From assembly GCA_029948255.1 (NCBI GenBank), contig JALIZF010001725.1, positions 372,001 through 436,000 on the forward strand: 64,000 nt of DNA, read 5' to 3'. A program made the translations under genes and the position numbers. The notes below the pieces were generated by a model that was not told the DNA's origin, made no database searches, and was given only the letters and a program-made list of their open reading frames with translations. Below, piece by piece: positions 33,604-45,123 of the stretch (its first letter is position 1; every line of letters starts with the position of its first letter). This DNA is from Telmatactis stephensoni. Its lineage: Eukaryota; Cnidaria; Anthozoa; Actiniaria; Isophelliidae.

Positions 33604-34740
33604 TATTAGTAATAATAATAATAATAATAATAAAAGTATTTTGTAAATCGTCAATATCCCAAGGTTCAACAACGCTTTGCTCCCCAGTTTAAAAGATTAA
33701 AAAATGATATGAAAAATTAAGATTAAACTTTTTTTTAAAAATATGTATTTTTATAATACATTGATACAATTTATGTTCACATAATACATTTGCATAAAAA
33801 TTAACATTGGAATAGAAACAATTGGCATTAGATTTCAAAATTTATGATTTAACATTCAATATACAATATTTTAAAAGATTATAGATTGAAAAATGTTAAA
33901 AACAATCATTTATTCAAACCTTTCCTGAAAGCCTTTTTTAAAAAGAAATGTTTTCAGTTTTTGTTTAAAACTTGTTATATCTTGACATTGCCTTATGTCA
34001 AGAGGAATGCTGTTCCACAACTCTGGAGCAGCATTAGAAAAAGCTCGTTTTCCATACGTAATTAATCTGAACGTACCTCTTGTTAGCAAGTGAAGTTCCT
34101 TCGTTCTAAGTGAACGAGGTGGACTGTACTGTTCCACAAGATCCCTTATAAGCTAGGAGAAGAGCCATTTAAGGCCTTGAAAGTAAGTAGGAGTATTTTG
34201 TATTGAATACGTTGCTCAACAGGCAACCAGTGTAGGCGTTTTAGTACTGGTGTAATGTGTTCATATTTGTGAGAACCAGACACAAGACGAGCAGCAGCGT
34301 TTTGAACTCGCTGGAGGTTTTTGAATTTGATATTTTGGTAACCCATAAAGAATTGAATTACAAAAATCGAGTCTAGAGGAGATAAATGCATGAACCAGTG
34401 TTTCACAGGCTTCAAATGAAATAAATTTCCGAATCTTCCAGATGTTTTTAATGTGAAAAAAGCAGGACTTACACAAAGAGGTGATTTGGTTTTCTAGAGA
34501 CACTTTCTCATCAAAGATAACACCGATATTACGAACTGTAGACTTTGGAGGTATATCAAGACCTCCACACCTAAGTGAATCAAAGGATGGTCGGGGACGA
34601 TGAGCCGCTGATAGAAGCAAAACCTCAGTTTTATCAGTGTTTAGTTTCAATTTATTTGTAGTCATCCAATTGTCAATATCATAGTAACAACTGTATAATA
34701 GCTGTATGGTAGACAATGAGCGATATGTATTAAAATAACG
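33604..34740 (-). mobile_element. 5'-truncated non-LTR retrotransposon (LINE), 3' part of the reverse transcriptase ORF
   Basis: On the minus strand, 34716-34310 reads as the thumb and C-terminal part of a LINE reverse transcriptase (WMTTNKLKLNTDKTEVLL, NIGVIFDEKVSLENQI, FISSRLDFCNSILYGL). After a frame change near 34310 it continues with LQRVQNAAARLV, LHWLPVEQRIQYKILLLTFK and PELWNSIPLDIR. The end is a simple (ATT)n tail at 33609-33632. These motifs are typical of Jockey/CR1/L2-type LINEs. The upstream half is missing and the frame is broken, so the copy is dead. Confidence 0.9.
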
Positions 34741-36017
34741 TCTTGGTTTAACTTTTTTGTTTGCAAATCGTTTACCTTTATATTTTTAAAATCGTATGAT
34801 TTTATATTTTTTGAAGATAAGTATTAGAAATATTTATTAAAAATACCTAGTAAAATCGCAAACGTCATAATGACGTCACCAATAATCTAAAATATTCCTA
34901 ATAAAGCTCAAAGACCGAAACTTTCAACTTTCTCATGTCCAAACAAGTTATTATAGTCTTAAACGACCATTGCAATGTCACTTCCTTTTCTCAATAGCTT
35001 CTAGTGGCTTTTAATGGAGCTCAAGTGACGTCATTTTTATGACGTCATCGTGAATTATAAATCCTTTATAACTCGGCAACGAATTGTCGCATCGAAATAA
35101 AAATCGCGCCAAATTTTAGAGAATGCTATTCGCTATCAAAATATGCACTTTTGAGAAAGTTGGAGTTGATCTGGATTTTCTCGAGAATGTAACAATTCAC
35201 TATGACGTCAAAATGGCGTCAATTGTGACTTCCTGTATAACAAAAGAAAACGCCCAATGTAATAAGCCAAAATTTCGTCCTAATCGAAAAAACTGATTCT
35301 TTCTTTATGTCGTTATGTCGCTAGTGTTAGTCTCCTCGACAAGCTACTCTAGCTTCACTGACCGTAGTGGTACCTTCTGATTGAGAGTGAAAGGAAGAAT
35401 TATTTTGCCACATGAAGATCATTAGTTAGGAATTCCTAGGAGGTGAAAAACGTAAGTGGCACACAAAAAATGTTCAAGAAAAAAACAAAAACGGTGCTTA
35501 GTATACAATCAAAGTTAGTATTATAACCTGCATGTTTACTAAAATGTTTTTTTCCGTAACGTTTCAGAAATGGACTTTTGTACTTCTCATGTCGAAGAGT
35601 TTGTTAGTTTTTTTTTTAGTAGACTACTATTCACTAGTAATGAGCTTTTATCATGTAATTCCAAAAGTCACAGTACAGAAATGTAATTACCATAGCTGGA
35701 AAGAGCACGTTAAAATTAGTAAAATTGTGAAGTTTGAATGAAGTAACTTTCAAACTCACGAAGATAAATTTTCCGAAATGGAAATTTTGTATGAAAACAT
35801 TCGCTGGTAGGCAAGAGATGCCTACCAGCAAAGGTTTTCTTACACTTTTCAAAAATTCATATTCTCGCGAGTTTTAGATTTAATTCCTTCAAACTTCACT
35901 GTCTTACTAATTTTAACCTAATGCTCTTTCCAGCTATGGTAATTCTTTTGCTGTTTTACGAATTTAAAAATACCTGATAAAAGCTCATTACCTAATTAAA
36001 ATCAGTCATTTTGACGC
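34741..36017. other. Intergenic region
   Basis: AT-rich DNA between the LINE and the amine oxidase gene. It contains repeated TGACGTCA-like words (for example at 34872, 35027, 35041 and 35212) but no exon, and the foldback element at 35639-35991. Confidence 0.5.
35639..35991. mobile_element. Foldback element family 5, copy 1 (about 350 bp)
   Basis: The left end TAATGAGCTTTTATCATGTA pairs with the right end ACCTGATAAAAGCTCATTA. The arms continue through ACCATAGCTGGAAAGAGCA and its inverse, with a short loop around GGTAGGCAAGAGATGCCTACC. A related, shorter copy is at 41328-41520. Confidence 0.75.
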
Positions 36018-39000
36018 TTAGGCGAAACCATAAGTGCCTGTAAACTTGAAAGGAGGTTCTTTAGGCTTGCACGTTGGACCATCTGGAGTTCCAAACCTCT
36101 CGACTTTGATCCCACTAAACTCCTTATCTTTAGGCTTGATAATCAAAGCATCTCTTGAAGCCATTGAAGGATCTTCATCAAAGAAGTTGAAAGGACGCAG
36201 TAAAAAGCTGGCCGAGTTTCCCGCTGTTGCAGTATTGGGGATATCTTCGGTATGGGGCAGGTGCATAAGGCCTACCGTTACCCAGGCAACAAGATCTTCA
36301 TTTCGGATATTTTCATTGTCGGCGTAAAAGGTTTGGAAATCGACCTCGGGGCTGTACGGGTCCATTTGATTGTACAAGCTACTGCTAAACAACTCTGTTT
36401 CTTTGTACTTGGTGACGGCCATTTGATGAAGAGACCACTTAGCTCCGTTTAGGAGAGGAGAGGATTCTGGGTAAATTTGCTTCATGACGTCACGCAGTTG
36501 GATTCGATAGCCGCGGGGGAGTCCAGTCTTGGTCAGGTTTGTCTCACTGAAGAAGTTGAGGTACTTGGGGTGCTCAAAGTTGTACGAGTACAGGGCTTCC
36601 TGTTCGGTGTTTTTGGTACGTCGTCGTATGACCTGGAAATGAAGAAGATGCAGGTTAACACACACAGTGCAACATTTGCTGCAACATCGAGCGCAACACG
36701 GTTGCAACGTGTGTCCCTCCCTGCAAGGCTGCACGCATAATCGATCCTAAACCTTTGGCTGCACGTATGATGAGCGGTGAACACACGGTGAGCACACAGC
36801 TGCAACGTGTGTCCATCCCTGCAATACTGCACGTATAATCGATCCTAAACCTTTGAGAGGTGAACACACGGTGCAAAACTGTGTTGCGCGCGATGCAGAA
36901 AATCCTGCAGGATTATATCGTGAGTCCGGACTTTCACTGCAAAAACGCGTAAGTAACGTTTCTCAAAAACTTGAGTAAATCGGTGCATCCATAGTGACTC
37001 ACTTAATTATCCAAGTAAATTTAATCAGTTATTTGAGTGACTGCGTACCCTTTACGGGGGAAGATCAGAGGAAACAAGGGCCCTCCTTTTCCCTCTCCCT
37101 CCAGTATCCCCCTCCCCTACCCCACCAATGGCCAGAACGATATTGCCGGCACATGTATGAGTCGTTGAGAATAAGGGGTACTGTTATAAGTCGAGCGCCC
37201 AAAATAGGGCTCTGAAATCCCGCCATGCGTCAATTTTCTCCAAATCCCGCCGGCCATCCTGCCATTTTAATTTCATTTTATTCAATCACGAACCCAAGAA
37301 TAAGTTATGTCCTGTATCCTTTTTACCTTGTTTTAGACCCTCAAAATAGAACAATTTTTAATTTTGGATATTTTTCTATCTAATGAAAAATTTACCTTCT
37401 GAGTGCGATTCCTAGAAGGAAACCAGGGATTTACAATAGTTTCTATTTCAAAATCGATGGTCTGGTAAGAATTCTTCCTGGCAGCTACATCTAAATCAAC
37501 CTTGTAATTCAACATATGATCGTGGATGTTTCCAGCCACATGTTGGTGCACTTCATTAGCATAAGGAAACTCGTTAGCTGTCCAATGGGTTGCTTGAATG
37601 TAACCGGAAGTTGAAACGCGCACCTCGACCACTCCGTTTTGGTAGAATATATAATCGAATATGTAATCATAATTGTAAGGGGTGGAGATATAGCGGAGCA
37701 CCAAGGCGTGAGAAGGCATCCCACCGTAAAACGTGTATCCACCTTTGAAGTCATTCTCATAATGACGCCTTAAGGGGAGTCCTTCGTTGTACTCAAAGAT
37801 ACACAGAGCGTTTTTCATTCTTCTTGGGCGAGGTGTGTCCACGTGGTGGATGAGATCGATAAACGTGGCAGAGTCGGGACAGTCTACCCCTGGAACAAGT
37901 TCGAAAGTACTGGCACCCATGACCCAGCCTATGTCTAAATAGTCAGTAAACATCTGCATGGGTGCATAGCCAGAATAAAATGCAGCTGCCTCTTGAAGAC
38001 TTAACTCATAGACAATTCTATTCCCCTGGAACTTGATGTCAAAAATTTGAATACCGCTTACTGAACGCACTCGAAAGTCAAAACTCCAATCCATGTAATC
38101 GACATGACGGCCTTGTACAGTGTAGCGTTTTCCATCGGGTTCGTATTGACGAGGACCCCTAGCGGGCTTCTTCGGCTGGGGGTCTCCTCTTCGTTGATAT
38201 GTTGAATACATGGCCTCCTTCTCACTAGGAGCTTTTAAAACAATCTTCTTGAGAGCTCCGCTGTTGTAGGCTTTCATTAGACTCTCTGCACTTTCGAAGG
38301 TCTGATTGTTGTAGAAAATCATTTCCATCTTCCAGTGAGCTGGATCAGTTCCTGGGCAGTCGAACAAAGCTTCCAAACCCACGGGTTGAATGTAAATACC
38401 TGGAATATCACGCAAAAACCAAATCCATGTCTTATGCTGGCCACTTTGCAAAGCTGCAGGTTGTGAGTTACTCCAAATAAGGCATCGCCCAGTACAGTTA
38501 TGGTAGGTATATCCATCGTAACTCTCTTGGAGAAGCTTGTAAATTTGTTCTGTTAACCTGACGACCTTTCCGGCGAGGATATCAAGTTGCATTGAGTCAA
38601 ATATTCTTTTGTGGAATGCAATAGATTGCCCCAGTTTTGAAAACTTGTTGGGCTTATCTGCTGGCTCTACGATATATTCTTGCACCACGGGTACAACATC
38701 ACCGCCTCTGTGGATGATTACTCTGGCTTTTCGGACAGGTTTTGGACTTTTGCCGTCAAAGTAACGAAGCACATCATCTTTTGGTGGCTGTTGTAGTTCG
38801 ATGAGGTAAATATAATTGCTGGAAAGTGTCGCTTTTTCAATGGGAGTTACGTTCAGGGAAGATTCACCAAGCATGAAATCACGAACAGCAATTATTTCAT
38901 CAACAGTCAAGTCATCAAAAACTCCACTAGCCAGTTGACCTCGTGATTCCTCATTGCTGCCTACTGAAGGGCAATCTGCAACCTCACGTACGTCTTGTTT

Positions 39001-39195
39001 GGAGCTAATATGGACAACAATAGCAAGTGCTATCACCAGAGCAATTGAAATCACGAGTAGACAGCCAATGGCAAAGACAAGCCGTTTTATGATCGTAATG
39101 GGATTCTTTAACATTGCAGAAGTAAAGAGAAACACAGTACGGTTGAATATTAATCTCGGATTCACATTAGTCTGCACCCAAGTCTGATGTGTCAT
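36018..39195 (-). CDS. Copper amine oxidase, membrane-anchored (2 exons)
   Basis: Exons 39195-37396 (600 codons) and 36632-36018 give 804 residues, near the usual 750-760 of animal AOC proteins. Copper amine oxidases convert primary amines to aldehydes with H2O2 and ammonia release. An uncleaved signal-anchor segment (LVFAIGCLLVISIALVIALA) near residues 38-58 predicts a type II, extracellular enzyme. The catalytic Asp is in FTDYLDIGW. The topaquinone precursor Tyr is in TPYNYDYIFDY. Copper ligands are the two His of NEVHQHVAG and the His of GLMHLPHTED. Cysteines bracket the D4 region (DCPDSATF...ALCIFEY). Met28 (MLKNPITIIKRL), close to the anchor, is an alternative start that would shorten the tail. 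The intron (36633-37395) holds duplicated GCAACGTGTGTCC phrases. Substrate preference cannot be read; diamine or histamine oxidase-type and AOC3-type remain open. Confidence 0.95.
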
Positions 39196-39196
39196 G

Positions 39197-39263
39197 AGTC
39201 TCCCTCGCAGCCGTGTTTAGGGAGCGTTGCGTGACGAGGCTAAACACGGCTGCGAGGGAGACT
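39197..39263. repeat. 67-bp near-perfect palindrome upstream of the amine oxidase
   Basis: AGTCTCCCTCGCAGCCGTGT and its exact inverse flank a short loop containing GGGAGCGTTGCGTGACGAGG. It lies directly 5' of the amine oxidase ATG at 39195. A related end (AGTCTCCTTCGCAGCCGT) occurs at about 28806. Confidence 0.9.
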
Positions 39264-39916
39264 ATACGCAATTATGATTACATCATAGTTGATATATGTA
39301 CATTTTTAACTAGTTCTGTCTTTCATCTATGAAAGGTCTCTTTGTCTTTGTGTCAGTGGGGTGCTTTCCAATTGTGCGGCCACGTTATAAAGGACTTGGG
39401 TCCCCGCTTGGGTCCGGGACTTGGGCATACAAATAACCCAATTGATTCATTTGAAATACGCCAACTTGTACTAACTGCACTAGAAAAGATCTAGAGAAAT
39501 CTGGTACAACTCAACTGAACTCAAGTGATGCAAAGATCTAATTTAATGCCTGTTTCTCCATTCATGACATTATTTCGCCGATGAGGCCACAACCCTGACG
39601 TAGTTCGGCAAGTTGGACGATGGCAAAACCAAACTGTGTTCTTTGACCACTACGTACATACACGGCCAAAGAAAAATATAGATATTTAGAACATATTAGA
39701 ACATGCTTAAATTACTACTGACGATTTTCAGTTATCACTCTGAGTATATATTCTCACTTATTCACTTGCCATTTATTTATTTCATTCTATTATTTTTCCC
39801 AGTTACTGTTTGTCGACAATGTTATATAGGCATATCTTGAAATAAGAGTTAATTTAGTAATTAATCTTTAATAATAAAGTACCTTTGTCAAGTAACGTTT
39901 CCTGAAATGACGTACC

Positions 39917-40084
39917 TAGAGCGGTTTTCGTATGAGTGGGAAACTGACCGTACCAGTTACGGTCAATGCATGGTAAGGTTACGGCAGGGATTTCGAATGT
40001 TTTTGTCGACATTACGGTACTGACACGGTTACGGTACGGTACGGTCACAGCGGTCAGTTTCCCACTCATACGAAAACTGCTCTA
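39917..40084. mobile_element. TA-flanked MITE-1, copy C (best preserved)
   Basis: It starts TAGAGCGGTTTTCGTATGAG and ends CATACGAAAACTGCTCTA, with TA at both ends. The arms extend through TGGGAAACTGACCG and its inverse. The interior has repeated GGTTACGG/GTACGG words. It is the clearest full-length representative (about 165 bp). Confidence 0.85.
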
Positions 40085-40199
40085 ATACCATGTAATACGG
40101 CCGGTAGTCCAGGAATTCCCATGTCACATGGTGCCAATCTCACAACACTTGCATTCATGCTCAGCTGAATTAAGATATGGGGAAGAAATCTTGATCAGC

Positions 40200-40470
40200 G
40201 GACTAAGACAAACTGGAACAAAATCGTGCAACTTGTCGCGCAACATTGTTGCGTTGCAAGTTGCAGAGCAAATGTTGTTCGTATTACCACCCCGCGCGCA
40301 ACAAATTTTCTTTGTTGCACGAAGTAGAAGCACTGTCTACTTTTTGCAACAAAGAAAATTTGTTGCGCGCGGGGTGGTAATACGAGCAACATTTGCTCTG
40401 CAACTTGCAACGTAACAATGTTGCGCGACAAGATGCACAATTTTGTTGCTCGTTTTACCGGGTCTTTAGG
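40200..40470. mobile_element. Large near-perfect palindrome (about 270 bp)
   Basis: The left arm (CAACATTGTTGCGTTGCAAG ... CCACCCCGCGCGCAACAAAT) is repeated inverted at about 40346-40465 with very few differences. The loop is only about 18 bp, around GAAGTAGAAGCACTGTCTAC. It would extrude a cruciform or give a long RNA hairpin if transcribed. Confidence 0.9.
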
Positions 40471-41327
40471 GGAAGCGGTACAGACGACCACATGTTAAGG
40501 CCTGGGTCAGGAGGCAAATCTGAAGCTTATGATCGATCGATTTTTAGTTTTACTCATAAACATATCCAAACAACGTGAAATTTTGCAGACCAACAGAACT
40601 TAGTAAAGTGTAGAACCTTGGCCCGAAAATTTGTGAAAGAGTGGTCACGTGATCAACTAGTGGGATAAGATATAAAAAAACAGTTTTTAAAGGGTACGGT
40701 GGCGAGTTTAAGTGATACACAAGAACAGATACTTCGATTGTAGTTCGTTTTAACAGTTTAAAAAGATAGCGCTTGGAATGGATGACCATCATTCTTCTGT
40801 AAAGAGATATTGCATAAAACAGGTCACGTGACCAGATATAGAAATTACATTTTATTCCAAATCTACTTAGTGAAAAGCGATAGTCAACCATTCCAAACGA
40901 TAAGTTGTAAAGCACACAGGGAGGAATAGATTTATGCTAGTTGTGGAAAGAAACTACAAAAACTCGACACCGTACAGCATTTTTAGAATTTTCTGTCTTA
41001 ATGACGTCATCAGTCACGTGATCAAAAAACTTAACATTAAAAAATAAGGAACGTAAAATACAATCCTTACACTAGTTTGTGTCACAAATAAACAAATTCC
41101 TGTCAAGATGTCGAGCTGAAAACATAATTGCTCATGGCTGATAAAACCCAGGCCTTAATCTGGAACATACTTGAGATACGCGAATTTCAGGGGCGGGGCG
41201 GTGGGCCGTTCCACTGTTCGCTGTTCCGCTCAGTGGAACTGAGCAAGAACCGAGTGATTCATTCGGATTTGGCATTTTATAGCAATGTCCCCATGGGAGG
41301 CACGTACCTATTTCTATCTAGCCACGT

Positions 41328-41520
41328 ACTGTGAAAACTGTGATGTTTGAAGGATATCAGTTGAAAAATCAAGGATCGAAATACGAATTTTCAAAAAAAC
41401 GAAATTTTGTATGAAAACACTTACAGTTATGCAAGAGATACCAACAAATTTCGATTTTTGAAAATTCGTATCTCCTTGATTTTTCAACTGATATCCTTCA
41501 AACTTCACAGTTTTACTGAT
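41328..41520. mobile_element. Foldback element family 5, copy 2
   Basis: ACTGTGAAAACTGTGATGTT pairs with ACTTCACAGTTTTACTGAT. The arms continue through GAAGGATATCAGTTGAAAAA and its inverse. The right flank (GCTCTTTCTAGCCATAGTAATT) matches the family copy at 35639-35991. Confidence 0.7.
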
Positions 41521-42260
41521 TTTGATATGCTCTTTCTAGCCATAGTAATTGTTTTTAAGTTTGGGAACTTTTGGAATTACATGAAAAAGCCGTTAGTATG
41601 AAACGACTGTAGCAATTCACAAAATACGTCATTTACACGTATAAGATTGCAGAATACGTCTCGGTAACAGTCATATTCGGATTCAGCATGAAAAAATAGT
41701 TTAGAATAGTTATGTTAACAGCCTCTACCCCAAAATACCTTCTGCACTTTTTGCGATCGACTTTTTCAGTTTTGCGCCTTGTCTATTTAATTTCTGGAGT
41801 AATCCAGGGAATAGAAGTTCCCTTTTATCAACTTATGACGGAGGGGAGCCTGCCTGTTTAATATTTCATCAAAGAGACTCTTCCATATACTTCAATGTTC
41901 GTTGGAGTTTTGATAGTTTTCAACAGTGTACAAGGCATTTTAGAGATCAGATCTTCAGTGACATTACCGCTTTCATTGAAGTTCCTGGCTAACCTTTACA
42001 ATTGGTTTGCTCTTAGTCACACATGCATATTTCCTCACTGCATAAATCAGATTATGATCAGAGACTCCCAGTTGAATTACACGGCGAATGTGGATATATT
42101 TTCTTTGTCGTCTGTTAAAACAACATCATTTAGCATAGCCGATGTCTCGGAGACCCTGGTGGCCTCATTTATGAGCTGTTCAAATTGGTATAAAGGACAT
42201 ATTGTACTGAACCAGGACCCGGGGTAACACCCTATTAAACCACTCTGTAGCAAGACCTAA

Positions 42261-42363
42261 GACCAGAGAATTTGACTCACTCTCGAACTCTTGACCATGG
42301 AAAAATAAATGGCAGACAAAAGATGTCAGAAAGAATCCCTAGAGTGAGTCAAAGCCTCTGGTC
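42261..42363. repeat. 103-bp imperfect hairpin with CCAGAG ends
   Basis: GACCAGAGAATTTGACTCAC pairs with GAGTCAAAGCCTCTGGTC. The terminal CCAGAG is shared with the hAT-like MITE family, but no 8-bp duplication is visible. Confidence 0.55.
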
Positions 42364-43187
42364 CCCCGAGTTCACGCAGTATGCATGTGTCAAGTTGTAC
42401 AAAATTCGTTGTCATCCTGTTATGAGAGACCTTAAGCAACCAAGACGACAACAAGGGTGACGACGGCAAAAGACAGTGGCCCTAATAACAAAATAATATG
42501 GACTCTCTCATCGAGGACGATGAATGAGGGTCTGGAAAACCTTACAGCTCATGGCTCTTTTTGATGTGGATCTTAAGGCCCCTTTCATTTTTACAGACTT
42601 TGCTGCAAAGGGAACAAGTGCTATGTTCAACCACAGGGGGCATAGGAACATGCGTTTTCTTGTGGTGGACGAGTCCTGCCTTGCTCCGGGACTTTTTTTT
42701 CCTACTGATTTTTCTTGGTTGTCTAGGGGATTAGTAACGCGACGGTAGTCGGTGTCTGGTGTTGTGATGCTTGTGCACGCAACAAAGTGTATTGATGCAT
42801 GATCTTTAGTTTATGTGTATGTCGAATTTCTGTCTGTGGTTGCGATTAACCTTTCCTAACAATTAGCATTTATTTATGGACAATTCAGAGTACGAATAAA
42901 CAGTTGTCTCGTCCGTATGCTATAATCTAAGAATTTGAATTTTTATATATATTGGGTTTCCTGTGTTCGTGATAGAGAGGGACTGGGCGCTAGTTAGGAA
43001 GGGAAAGGAAGGTATTCTTGAAAACAGTCGAACAGTTGGCCTGGCACTAATTACTTTACAAAAGAAATCGAAGTGGGCAAAGCATTCTAGTAGTTGTAGT
43101 ATATATATATTACGAGCGCTCTGATTGGTCGAGAGCCGTGTGTGAGATTACAGTACACATGCACGCATAAATGACTTCATTGAATAT

Positions 43188-43431
43188 CAAGAGACCATAA
43201 TACTAAGAGAGCGAAACTCAGCATTGATGTTTGTGCGATGTTCGTGGCGCCTAAGGCTATTTTTAGTAACTTCGCCATCGCGCGCGCAAGGCACTTAAAC
43301 AATAGAATTCAAACGGTCCCTTCCGCGCGCACGCCAAAAAGCAAATTCTGTTGGTTGAGGGCCTTGCGCGCGCGATGGCGAAGTTACTAAAAATAGCCTG
43401 AGTTTCGCTCTCTTAGTATTATGGTCTCTTG
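43188..43431. mobile_element. Foldback MITE family 6, copy 1 (244 bp)
   Basis: The ends are CAAGAGACCATAATACTAAG and its exact inverse, continuing through AGAGCGAAACTCA. TGAATAT lies immediately outside both ends (43181-43187 and 43432-43438), a 7-bp duplication. GCCATCGCGCGCGCAAGGC pairs across the loop. The right arm lacks about 30 bp present in the left arm. Confidence 0.85.
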
Positions 43432-44100
43432 TGAATATATAATCTTACGCGCGCCCTGATTGGTTGAAAGGTTTCGATGAATATTATATAAAACAAGTAG
43501 ATTCCATTTTCCCGTGCACGTGGGTCTGTTCTCTAGTCTCTATACTCGACTTCGTCTCGTGGCGTATTTTTTGTTCTCGCCACATTTTGACGTCGTCTGT
43601 GTATCTATTGAAGTACAAGCGCACGGAAAATTAAATACCTTTTATATATATTGCAGTGTTTATTATGTTTATGATTTCCATGCTTGATTGATAATACTTT
43701 AAATAGCATATAGTTGAATGATAGGAATGTAGAAAAAGGTGATATATAAGTTAAGTATATATGTTCTTTTATCAAACTCATTAATAAATCATTAGAAAAC
43801 ACAATGGAAATCACTACCGTAACGTAGATCTTTATATCGGATAAAGATTTTGGTTCATTTGTATAAACTTTAACTTGGATTTTCTAAGCCAAAAGTGGTC
43901 AAACTTGGAAAATTCTGGTCAAATATAATAATTGACAACTAGACGTTTGAAATGAAAAATCAAGGAAGTTTTTAACAACAGTCATAGCGGTGTCAAACCA
44001 ACAATTTCACTCTTGTGCATCCACCCGGCAGCAATTCATTGTTAGCTTCATTTAGCAAACGTTCAGTAACTCAATCCGGCCCCTATCAGTTCCATCCATT

Positions 44101-45123
44101 TTAACCAAAACTTCCTGAAATTATCGCAAACCAGTTCTCAAAACGCCCTTTTTGGATTCCTTTGGTGCTCATGAATACAAAATTACGTAAAAATTTGCCA
44201 TCGAGAATCTCAGCAAGTTTATTAGCTTGTGGATTTTTGCCTGAAGGCACATCAAGTAAAATTGAATTAGACGAGGAGACTCTCATCTCTAACATGTCTT
44301 GCAACAGAGCTTTAAGCAACATTTGGGCAATCTCTAAAGAATCTGCATAAAGTGGCCCAAGACGGTAGCCTTCTTCCTTGAAAATTCCGACTCTAGCGAC
44401 CGCATACCCGACTATAGCTCCTTCCCTATTAATGGCGACTCGTGTGTGATTCTTGAGAAACGTCTGGAGGAATCTATTGCGCTGGTATCCAAATACTAAC
44501 GCATCATAGTCAAACAAATCTTGCATGTCGACTTCATGGATTCTTTGAGCTCGGTAGAGATTACTTTGTGGAAGAGTACATAGGTTTTGAAACGCAGTTA
44601 ACAGATGTACATCGTACCGAGGTGCAATCCAGGGACGACCTTGTACACCCAAGGTTCCTACGTGCTTTTTCATCATACCTTCATCAGCGGTATATGTTGC
44701 CATATTGAGATCAGGAGGTAGCATACCGATGGACCTTTGGCAGAGTTCCGAACCATAGCCCTTGCCTCTATACTCTTTTTCAACTATGTAAAAACCGGCA
44801 TGGCAATAAGTGGGATGATACTTCAGATAGGCTGCGTAAGCTATAGGTTTTCCGTCAAGTTCGCCAACAAATAAACTGTTAGGATCCCCAGCAAGTAAAC
44901 TGTTAACATCCTCCGATCCTGGCCTCCATCCATCACTTGCCATTAGATTCAAGAGATGAGTTTTCAGATTGTTTTCCTTGTCGGATACTAAACGGACATT
45001 GTAAGAGCTCGTCGTTCTCGCCAAGCTTGGATTGGGCCGCCATTGCTGGAGCTTCAGTTGGAGAGCCACTCGCAAATGTGGAGCAAAGCAGAAGTTTCGC
45101 TTTGCTACAGTCAACTTTAGCAT
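44101..45123 (-). CDS. GNAT-family N-acetyltransferase (single exon, 340 aa)
   Basis: One uninterrupted exon of 340 residues. The GNAT core lies at residues about 60-150: SLFVGELDGKPIAYAAYLKY (strands 2-3), then YIVEKEYRGKGYGSELCQRS, the acetyl-CoA-binding motif A with R/Q-x-x-G-x-G as YRGKGYG. A second alpha/beta region (about 215-335: TRVAINREGAIVGYAVARVG, GPLYADSLEIAQMLLKALLQ) fits the C-terminal acetyltransferase-like domain (Acetyltransf_18 type) common in invertebrate GNATs. Such enzymes transfer acetyl from acetyl-CoA to an amine; the substrate here is unknown. The first 40 residues are basic and Ser/Arg-rich, which could be a mitochondrial presequence or simply mean that translation starts later. 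Lack of introns in an intron-rich neighbourhood may reflect an ancient retrocopy. Confidence 0.9.
   Translation of the reverse strand: MLKLTVAKRNFCFAPHLRVALQLKLQQWRPNPSLARTTSSYNVRLVSDKENNLKTHLLNLMASDGWRPGSEDVNSLLAGDPNSLFVGELDGKPIAYAAYLKYHPTYCHAGFYIVEKEYRGKGYGSELCQRSIGMLPPDLNMATYTADEGMMKKHVGTLGVQGRPWIAPRYDVHLLTAFQNLCTLPQSNLYRAQRIHEVDMQDLFDYDALVFGYQRNRFLQTFLKNHTRVAINREGAIVGYAVARVGIFKEEGYRLGPLYADSLEIAQMLLKALLQDMLEMRVSSSNSILLDVPSGKNPQANKLAEILDGKFLRNFVFMSTKGIQKGRFENWFAIISGSFG

Larger units (their letters stand above)
39196..44100. other. Intergenic region rich in foldback elements
   Basis: Besides the elements listed separately, the stretch 40500-41100 carries several GTCACGTG words, and 41600-43080 and 43440-44100 are otherwise featureless. 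Open frames at 41895-42227 and 42524-42748 show no recognisable domain and no exon context. Confidence 0.5.

Noticed and set aside
41895..42227. 110-codon frame in the intergenic region
   Set aside because: No domain, no exon signals and no neighbouring coding sequence in phase.
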